Assembly: GCA_033297205.1 (NCBI GenBank)
Contig: MU859061.1
Location: 310,001-374,000 of the forward strand
Source: Pseudoneurospora amorphoporcata
Lineage: Eukaryota; Ascomycota; Sordariomycetes; Sordariales; Sordariaceae
Direction of reading: 5' to 3'
Length of the DNA: 64,000 nucleotides
Made by a program: the position numbers and the translations under genes. The notes beneath the pieces were generated by a model. That model saw only the letters and a list, made by a program, of their open reading frames with translations, had not been told where the DNA came from and searched no databases. Shown here piece after piece: positions 56,301 to 64,000 of this stretch. How positions within the stretch are numbered: position 1 is the first letter of the stretch; the number at the start of each line of letters is the position of its first letter.

Positions 56301-57252
56301 GCCTCATGCCCCCGTCGGCAAGGCCAAGGAGACTTCCAAGCACCTGCTGCTCAGCGCCAGAAAGATCCGCACCAGGTTACAGCCAGCCATCCAAAAGGCC
56401 AGATACTCGAACGAAGATACCCACGCCTACCATCGTCTCATTTTCCTCGACAACACTCTCAAGGGCATCATCAAGCGTTTCGAGGACGAGTTCCCCGACA
56501 CCAAGGAAGTCCCCACCTCTACCACCGCCGCCGACTCGGCCTCGTTCATCTCCTCCGGCTCTTCCTTCACCACCTACCCTTACGACGACGCCGAGAAGCT
56601 TCTGGGAACCTCCATCTCCTCCATCGACCTGGCCCCCTTCGCCTCCATCGGGGGCGACGACGCCGACGACGCCGAAGCCGCACAAGCCGCCGCCTTTGGC
56701 ATCAAGCCCCGCGGCCTGGTTCGCTCCAACTCCTCCCTTTCCCTCTCCTCCCGCGCTCTCGCCGACGAAGAGGCCCGCGTCCTTCGCGCCGGCCACAAGT
56801 TCCGCTCCGGCATCGTCAAGCCCGAGCATTACATGCTCCTCAACTGCGGCGTAGAAATGATCGGCGCAGACCCTAACCACGCCCGTCTGCTGCACGAGCT
56901 CTTCGACGAGCTCGACGACGACGAGTACACCAAGATGGTCGAGGAGCGCGGAGCCGTGGCGGTTTTTATCGAGAACAAGGAGGATGTCGTTCGTAAGCTA
57001 AGGGAGGCGGACCCGGTGCATTGGGATCGGTTTGTGGAGAGCCAGGAGATGGCGAGGAAGAATGTTGAGGCTCCCGTCCAGGGTAATGCGGATTTGTCGG
57101 ATAAGTGCGCGGCGAATATGAAGAGCTTGAATGCCGCGGGCACGGGGGCGCAGGGGACGTCGGAGTTGACGATGAGGTTGAAGGGCGCGGAGAAGGAGAA
57201 GGAGAAGGAGAAGGAGAAGGTTGCTGAGGGTGCGGCGCCTGAGCAGAAGTAA
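53366..57252 (+). CDS. Large leucine-rich-repeat protein, Mhp1-like
   Basis: Exons are 53366-53453 and 53630-57252 (176-nt intron), giving 1236 aa. Exon 1 (MSTVGPESFPKM...DVSWMTHGNPK) joins exon 2 as NPKDKIGRRASLSKSLSQQA. This joined N-terminus matches my memory of fungal proteins annotated as cell wall biogenesis protein Mhp1; the link is recall, not a search. A basic Lys/Glu-rich helix (about residues 325-365) precedes a leucine-rich-repeat domain of ribonuclease-inhibitor style, from KGVVEKLDLTGYWLQLPDLV through IIMDNCGLSDEGLRVIL, LILKNNKIGVEGW, LSLGETGITTEQL, IVLANNDITDQGL and YIDLSHNQEL. The C-terminal third has a Ser-rich part and ends in a KEKEKEK run. No signal peptide or membrane span is seen, so it is probably a cytosolic scaffold. 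Confidence 0.8.
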
Positions 57253-59251
57253 GCTGTTTAAAACGGAGTTGTTAACAAGGAAGGAGGGGACGGAGTGAGA
57301 AAGGTGGTTGTTGCTGTCTGTCAAGTTTAAATGGCGGGTGGATGGATGTTAGGGGTGTTGGGAAGCAAGCAAAGCACATACGGGCGTTTTTTGGTGCTAG
57401 ATGGAGTTGGTGGTTCATTACAAATGGGTTTTTTGTCAGAGAAAAGACAAGACTAACAACGCTTTTTTGTTTTATTGGGAGGGATTTGGCTGTTTTTTAA
57501 AGTTTATATAGGGAGGTAGCTGCTCGATATCGAGCTTTATAACAAGGCCATCAAGCAATCAACAGCACATTTGTTCTCTTAAGTACTTGACTTGAATTGC
57601 AAAGTGACGATGGCGAACCATACTCTGGATTTATCGAAGTAGTCATTGTGTAGTCATTGAATATACCTTTCGTAGATCGAAGTCGATCTATTCAACAACC
57701 CGTCAACTAGACTAGACAGATCAACCGAGAACTCCTTACAACCGGGCCCTTCGCCAACTCATCCCTTTTCATCTTACGATCTAATATCCTAGACTCAGGC
57801 CTTCAATCAACATTAACTAAAGCCCGTACATTACCCCTACTACCCGTCCTCCTAACCTCCTTACCGTCGTTCTCGACCTGTACCTCTCGTCAGTGAAATT
57901 TGAAAATCGCCAGTGCTAACGTGACATGATCCTTTACTCGCTAGATCTACCAACCGGTGGCGGCTGGCTGGTGGGGATACGTTTCTCATACGTACGATTT
58001 TTATACCGGCCAGTAACTCTATGTCTAAATTTGTCATCTTTTATATAAGATGTAAAATATCCAATATCATAGCAAGCAGGCATGCTTATAACAGACAAGT
58101 GGTATATAAATTCTACTCTTCTAACGTAGTTTATACGCCAGCTTGACATTCATGTTTTATACACATGATCCTCTTTCAATCTTCCCCCATTAGCTCCCCA
58201 GTTTTATACTTTGCGTCTCCTTTTCAAGTTTTGTGTTATTTTGTCTAAGTAGGTTATCACCCAATTCACCTCTCAGCCCACCAACTTTTTCCCCAGCCAA
58301 GAACCAAGATCTTTCCTTCTCCTCTCTTCATTCCATTAAACCATCCATCATCATTTCTCTCCTTTACCCTCCTTAACATAATGCCCTAAAAACTCCTCTC
58401 TCAGATCTCCCTCCTGTAGCTCTCATCGCGCTTCGCCTTTTCTGGCTTTGAGCTCTCCCTTTCACTCTCTTCCTCCCTAAAGAGCATCTCGATTAGATAT
58501 CATCTCACAAACCTCCATGGTCATCGGCAGAGATTCATTTCATGGTGGTCATGTTATTGTTACATGAGAGAGAGTAGCCTCAGGTGTCCACATCTTGTCC
58601 AGCAGTCCCCTCAAGGATTCGGAATGCGGATGAGGTTGAGTATCGATGTGAAGGGTAAGTTTCAGATGTCGGTGAGGCATGGTATATAGAGCTGTTGATG
58701 GAATCGGGAGTTAATGGTGTAGGTTTGATTTGGTGTAGTCGGTTAAAACGAGGTGGTAGACAGGCAGTGCTGAATGATATAATAGTATGAGAGAAGCTTC
58801 GTCTCGTCTTAAATCATCAACTCATCAAGACGACCCGGAGTGTTCCCGGTCTATTTTCTTTACCGCCCACCCAGCTGTCTTAGGCGGTTGTATCCTCATG
58901 CGTGGCAGTCATGACGATCACGGACGGGGATCCGGGCATGTACCGGATACCCCTGGCTCCAGACAATTGTTCAATCCTGCCTAACCGTCGAAACAATGTC
59001 TTTGGAACAGCGGCGCCCATACGCCGACTCGGATGTGGCCTGCTGTGCCACCATCGTTCCTCTCTCAGTTTTTCGTTGTTGTTGTAACGTTTTTGAACAT
59101 CGTCATCTTCATAACGCGTCCGTCCCCATTTGCTTTTGTACGCCGAGATGTTGGTATCTCCCAAAGCGCCACATGGTTGGAGAGATCGCTGAGCCGATTC
59201 TAAGTATGGCTATGCAACCCCTCCACAAAGTCGATTCCTGCGTGTAACGTT
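57253..59251. other. 2.0-kb convergent region LRR gene / deubiquitinase
   Basis: No gene is supported. The part at about 57600-58260 is AT-rich with many TA dinucleotides, contrasting with the GC-rich genes on each side. It could be a degraded repeat or simply 3' flanking DNA. Confidence 0.5.
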
Positions 59252-62200
59252 TCAGATACGCTGGTAGAACAACAGGTAAGCGACCTTGTTGTCCTTGAAG
59301 CTATCGTTATGTTGCTTGGAGGCAGCCTTCAAGCTGCCACTGCCGCTAGGAACAGCAAGACCGGCACCGTTGACGACGCTGCTCCACTTCTTGCCGTTTG
59401 CAGTAGCCTGCTTCCAACCCTCGTCATCACCAGTATCCTCCTCCGGCATGGCGCCGAACCGGTTGCTAGCTGTCGAGCTGCCGTTCTCCTTGCGATCGCC
59501 AACAGCGCCCTTGGAAGGCTTTTCCTCAGCGCCAGCCTCAGCGACGTCCTCAGGGCGGATACGGCGAATGACTGTGTCATCAATGCGAACCCATTCGCGG
59601 CCGTCCTGGCGACGAACATCAACAGTATAGTGTCCACCGCTGGCATTCTTTCCGTGATGATAGACAACCGTGATGAGACGATACTTGAGGAGATCGGCAT
59701 TCTCAGCATGGACAGTGCTGCGCTTCTGGCGGGATACGACCTCGCGAGGAATTTCGAGCTCCAAGGGATATCCGACCTTCTTCCAAATCTTAATGGTACC
59801 ATGGCCTTCAGCATCGAACTGGAAGCGTTTGAGATGCAGAATGAGGACCGGAGGAAGAGACTCAATGAACACCTGCTTGGTAGCCTTTGCGTCCTTGCCA
59901 TGGGGCGAGTTGAAATCACCGTGGATCGTTTCTGGGCGAGTAAGGCCCCTCAAGGCATCAACAATGTTGCGAACCTCGGGGGCACCAATATCGAGCTGAA
60001 GAGGCTGATAGGGCTCCAGGGTAACGGAGCTCTTGAGGCCAGGAATGCGAAGCTCAGAGCGGAGCTGACCGCCGAAGATCCTAGTGATGGGAGAGATCGA
60101 GGAAGAATAACCAGATGTGCGAGTGATCGCAGCCTTTTGACGGGGTCCAACCTCGAGCCAGTCATCACCAGCGTTGGAGGTCGTGGGCGAGGGCAAGGAC
60201 GAGTTGGGCGCAGTAGAAGTAGTCGAAACCGGGAGAGTACGCATGACATGAGTGCACTCATCGTGGAGACCTTCAAGAAGGAAACCGAGGAACTCCTCAG
60301 CATCTTGTTGGTGACCGCGGCGCATGCTTGCGAAACGTGGGAGCTTTCTGATAGCGTCATAGACAAACTCGGGGGTAAAGGCTTCACCATACTGTTCGAG
60401 CTCCTCGCTCTTGAGGCGCCTCGTGAGCTGGTCGATAGACACAGCAGAATCGATCACCTTAAACTCGCGCATGAACATGATCATGGCATCGAGGAGAGGA
60501 GTCTCGCTGTTGAAGCTGTGGACAGCCTTCTTGCTGACTTGATCCAAGAAGTCGTAGAAGGGAATGCAGTTAACCAAAACTTGAAGAATCTGCAAACAGT
60601 ATTAATATCATTCCTTGAAGCCTGAAGCAAAAATGGAGTCACTTACAGAGTTCATATAGCACATGTTACCAGTGTTGACAAGGCCGCGGGGCTCCAAGAA
60701 AGCAATCTTCTCAGCAGTACCGACCCGATACGACTGAACAGCTTCAGCCATAGAGTTCGCCTTAGACTGAGCAAAGCCGGTGGGAACTCCAGCAGCAGCT
60801 CCTGAAGCATCCGCGGAGGCATTGCCGTTGACAGTGGTCTGGGTAGCGGAAGCTGCAGCAGCGACGGCAGCAGCAGTGTTGACGGGAGCGGCAGGCTTGG
60901 TGAACAGGTTGGCCCAGGACTTGGGCTTAACAGGCGCGGGCGCAGGAGCAGGAGCAGCTTCCGCAGCCGGGGCCGAAGCATCGGGAGTCGAAGCAGTTTC
61001 ATCCTTAGCAGCAGTCTCAGGGGTTTGCTCAGTAGCAGGGGCGGAACCAGCAGGCTTGACCTCAGCAGACGGCTTCTCCTCGCTAGTCGCAGGCTTGTCC
61101 TTGGGAGCAGCAGGCTTGGGCAAAACAGGTACCACAGGGATAGCAGGGACAGCGGGAACGGGAACACGAGCAGCTTGCTTCGCGGGCCGAGACGGAGAGG
61201 TCGCGATGGACTCAGAAACCTGGAACTGCTGGGATGGAACGGAGCTAGTTGGCGAAGTGGACGGAGTGTCCACAGAAGGAAGCTCCTGGGTCGAAGGAGT
61301 CTCGGATCGGGGAGGAAAAACTTCGAGCTTAGGCGTGCCCTTGGGGGTAGGAACAGAAGCCTCTTCCTGGACGTTTTCCGTAGCATTCTCCGCTAGAGCA
61401 GCCTGGGTAGCCTCGGAGGCAGCTTGTTGACCAGGAGCAGTAGGAAGGCTGACGCTCTCCGAGGCAGCAGAAGGAGCTTGCCTGCGTCTCCTCAACTTTG
61501 CGCGGGTCGGGAACGGTGCGTCGGGATGTGAGAACCAAGGTAGAGAGAACGGCGGCTTGTCGGACTTTTGCGGCGAAGCGAAGTGCGAGTATGCGGCCTC
61601 AGCTTGCGCAGGCTGCTTAGCCTCCTCAACCACCGGCTCCTCCACAGCCTTTTGCTGGATCTCGGGCTCGGACTCAAGCTGAGCCTGGACTTGAGGCTGC
61701 GACTGAATCTGTGCCTGGGGAGGGACGATCGGTGGCATCTGCTGAGCCGGCGGAGTCATAGTGGTCGGGACGACGTGAGAGTGTGTCGAAGAAGGAGTGT
61801 GAGGAGCTGGAACCGGTACAAGCGCTGGCGCAGGCATGGGAGGAGCCTGGTACGGGGCCGAGACAATGGGAGACTGGGGCGGAGCCGGTCGAGCGTAGGG
61901 ATTCTGGGCTACCATGGGCATGTAGTGCTGCATGGCCGGGGGCGATCGAGCGTAGGAGGCGGCGGGCGGCGCGTACTGCGGCATACCGTAGGGATTCATG
62001 TTGGCGGCGTTCTGGTAGGCAGGAGGGGCATAGTAGCCAGGAGGAACACCGTAAGGCTGTGGCATGTAGTTGGCGGCATACATGGGTTGGTGCGCGACAT
62101 GAGGCTGGTGATACTGCCCATGGTGGTGGTGATGGGCGCCAGGATTGTAGTGGTTGTGGTGAGGCCGTCCGCGACGGGGACCGTGGCCCTGACCGAGATG

Positions 62201-62302
62201 GCCCTGGCCACCGGGGCCTCCTCCACTGATCCTGGGAATTCCCATATCGGCATTACCCTGCATTGGCTGCCCAGCCGGCAGATGCCCGGTGCTGTTCATC
62301 AT
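59252..62302 (-). CDS. ubp3: Ubiquitin carboxyl-terminal hydrolase, Ubp3/USP10-like
   Basis: This is a cysteine deubiquitinase of the USP family; Ubp3 works with Bre5 in vesicle transport, ribophagy and stress responses. Exons are 62302-60647 and 60589-59252 (57-nt intron), giving 997 aa. The N-terminal half is Pro/Ala/Gln/His-rich and disordered. The catalytic Cys box is GLVNTGNMCYMNS with Cys548, split from ILQVLVNCIPFYDF by the intron. The QQDAEEFLGFLLEGLHDE box follows. The His box NASGGHYTVDV and the WVRIDDTVI acidic position are intact, and it ends AYLLFYQRI. The start is the first ATG (62302, followed by another at 62299). The same frame stays open for a further 149 codons upstream with no ATG. 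Confidence 0.9.
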
Positions 62303-64000
62303 GCCGGCTTGGGAGATGTGGCGGCGCGGTAGCTGCTCACCGGCGTGAGGCCACCGCAGCGAGTCGGAATGTGCTGGCGCCCAATGAGGCGGGTTGCGAG
62401 ATGCCGAATCAGCTTCGGACGCGAGGTTGCGAGGTTGCTGGAGGAGGAGAGAGCTTGAGTTGCCGCCGGTCGTGGTGGCCGGATTCGGATGACGATCGTG
62501 ACTCGGTGATGCGAATATCGGGGTCCCGGGGGTTGGGACTCGAGGGGCGGGACGGAGGCGCCTTGAGGATTTCGGTGCTCTGCGGGCGTCCACTTCTTTG
62601 CCGGCAAACGAGACGTCAGAGGTGCCGCCTGCAATGCCCAGTCCTGCTTGCACTCGCTGCAAACTGACGGGAGGTGTCGAGGATTTGTTTGGTGACGGCG
62701 CGGCGTTGACAAGGTCCCGGCCGGTAAGATATGTTTTTGGAGGGGAAGGTTAGGCAAGGCAAGGCAAGGCAAGGCAAGGCAAGGTAGCAGCAGCCCAGCC
62801 TCTCAGGTGTGAGGTGGTGGGTGTGGTGTGTTGTAGAGCGGCAGGAATAGAAGCGACTTCCCAGCGAGTGGAGTGCCAGGTTGACAATTGGTAGGCGTGT
62901 TGGTTCGGCAAGGTACAAGTACCTACCTAGTGAAGTACCTTAGCAGCAGAGGTGGCCCTTGCAACTGGAGCCAACGGGACGCAGCAAGTGGAAGCAGGGA
63001 GGGGCGTCTGCCCTGTGCGGTTCCCGAAAAATTGGGTGAAGGTGCGTTGGAGATGCGTCACGTCTTTGGGACAGATGGAAGTATTCTCACCACTGCACCA
63101 CCAAACAAAAATCATAAACAGCGGCGATGTTTCGGCGTTGGGTGCCGTCACCACACAAAGTTCACAAGATGGAAGGTGAGAGACGACGGGAAGGTTGAAC
63201 ACAAGTCACAACAGTGTGACACCGGAAGGTGGGCTGGGCCTCATCCTGGACCTGGCCCGCTGCTGTGGAGCTGGCCGGCAGAGGGTCAGGGAAGGCGGCG
63301 GCGGCGGCGGTGATGGTGGCGGCAAGCAAACGGCAACCTCTCCCTTGACTTCCGGTCAACGGAGGAAGGAATCACAAACTGTGCCCTTGGTTCCCAGGGT
63401 TCCTTCTGGTTCTCAACGTTTTCGCTTGTTGCTAAAACTTTGCTCCTTCTTACTATGACTTGTTCCCGTCCCGTCCCCCAGTGAGTGCACCACGTTCGGT
63501 TCGCTGTTTAATCCCGCCAACAGGAGCCATGAACCCCGCGGACAGTTGGAAGCTCTGGTGGCAGGCGAAACACCACGATAGTGGAGCAATGAAGCTCGGA
63601 CCATATCCGATACGCTCTTGTTGACTCGAGACACTCTTTAAAGTATGAAAAAATCAAAAAGTAAACAAACAATTTAAAGAGCATCACCGTATTATATGAC
63701 TACTCCTGTGCACTATCTGAATAGGCCAAGCATTTTTGAGTACGTTATGTACATGTATGCCTGTTCACCTAACCCTCTAGGCATGATGTCGGCGTCCAGC
63801 GTACTGAACTATACCGCGAAATCAAATGTTTGTACAATTCAGACGAGATTCTACGGTACCATAAAATCCAGGTGGTGAAGAGAAGGTTAATAGTGGGAGG
63901 ATGTCTTTTCAATCCACTGAGATGCCTTCTCAAGAAGGGCATCTACAGGTAACAACAGACAGAATCATGGCGTTGGTTCATGACTTCCAAGGCTATAAGG
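62303..64000. other. Upstream region of the deubiquitinase gene and right edge
   Basis: The first 800 bases upstream contain no minus-strand ATG, consistent with a long leader. From 62303 to 62749 the frame of the deubiquitinase is open. Beyond about 63100 I see no recognisable gene up to the right edge. Confidence 0.45.
62753..62784. repeat. (GGCAA)6 microsatellite
   Basis: Six perfect GGCAA units plus GG lie in the leader or promoter of the deubiquitinase gene, just upstream of the in-frame TAA (62750-62752). Confidence 0.9.

Noticed and set aside
59309..60625. 438-codon open frame on the plus strand opposite the deubiquitinase exon 2
   Set aside because: It is antisense to a well-supported conserved catalytic domain; codon bias in GC-rich coding DNA keeps the opposite frame open. 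No family likeness.

Overview
The window is nuclear DNA of a filamentous ascomycete, most likely a sordariomycete of the Neurospora/Sordaria type. Genes are single transcription units with few, short introns (mostly 50-200 nt), GTRNGT donors and CTAAC/CTGAC-like branch sites. There is a tRNA-Phe(GAA) with a 16-nt intron, and the proteins include fungal forms of KEX1, SFM1, HFI1, MED1, WEE1 and MHP1. No transposon, virus, CRISPR array, operon or secondary-metabolite cluster was seen. I can support 17 protein-coding genes, one broken or unusually expressed coiled-coil gene, and one tRNA.

Layout. 1-9.0 kb: Fe-S assembly factor DRE2 (+), carboxypeptidase KEX1 (-), SPOUT methyltransferase SFM1 (+), a class 1-type dihydroorotate dehydrogenase homologue (+), tRNA-Phe (-). 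9.9-25.3 kb: replication-checkpoint mediator MRC1 (-), SAGA subunit HFI1/ADA1 (-), gamma-tubulin complex component SPC98/GCP3 (+), a DHA2/Vba-like MFS transporter (-), dihydroorotase (+). 25.7-38.1 kb: the coiled-coil gene (-), Mediator subunit MED1 (+), a 4.3-kb gene-poor stretch, WEE1 kinase (+). 39.4-48.2 kb: replicative helicase subunit MCM2 (-), UBR7/Mlo2-like protein (+), a HAD hydrolase (-), ribosomal protein L5 (+). 48.2-53.4 kb: a 5.2-kb stretch with no supported gene. 53.4-62.3 kb: a large leucine-rich-repeat, Mhp1-like protein (+) and a Ubp3-type deubiquitinase (-).

Most of the genes are housekeeping or cell-cycle genes: MRC1, SPC98, WEE1 and MCM2 act in replication and mitosis, HFI1 and MED1 in RNA polymerase II transcription, and the DHODH homologue and dihydroorotase in adjacent steps of pyrimidine synthesis. 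Many neighbours are divergent and share a short promoter region.

The least ordinary features concern start and stop codons. (1) The coiled-coil gene at 25738-27460 has a long continuous frame but no in-frame ATG; an ATA sits in ideal start context, and one TAG interrupts the frame. Both target adenines lie in UAG trinucleotides, the preferred context for the A-to-I mRNA editing known from perithecia of these fungi. (2) MED1 ends in UAG, and a repetitive acidic frame continues past it through a second UAG for 55 codons. (3) The SPC98, MED1 and WEE1 leaders carry upstream ORFs. All three points are inferences from DNA and need RNA data. Exon boundaries were worked out by hand from splice signals and frame continuity.
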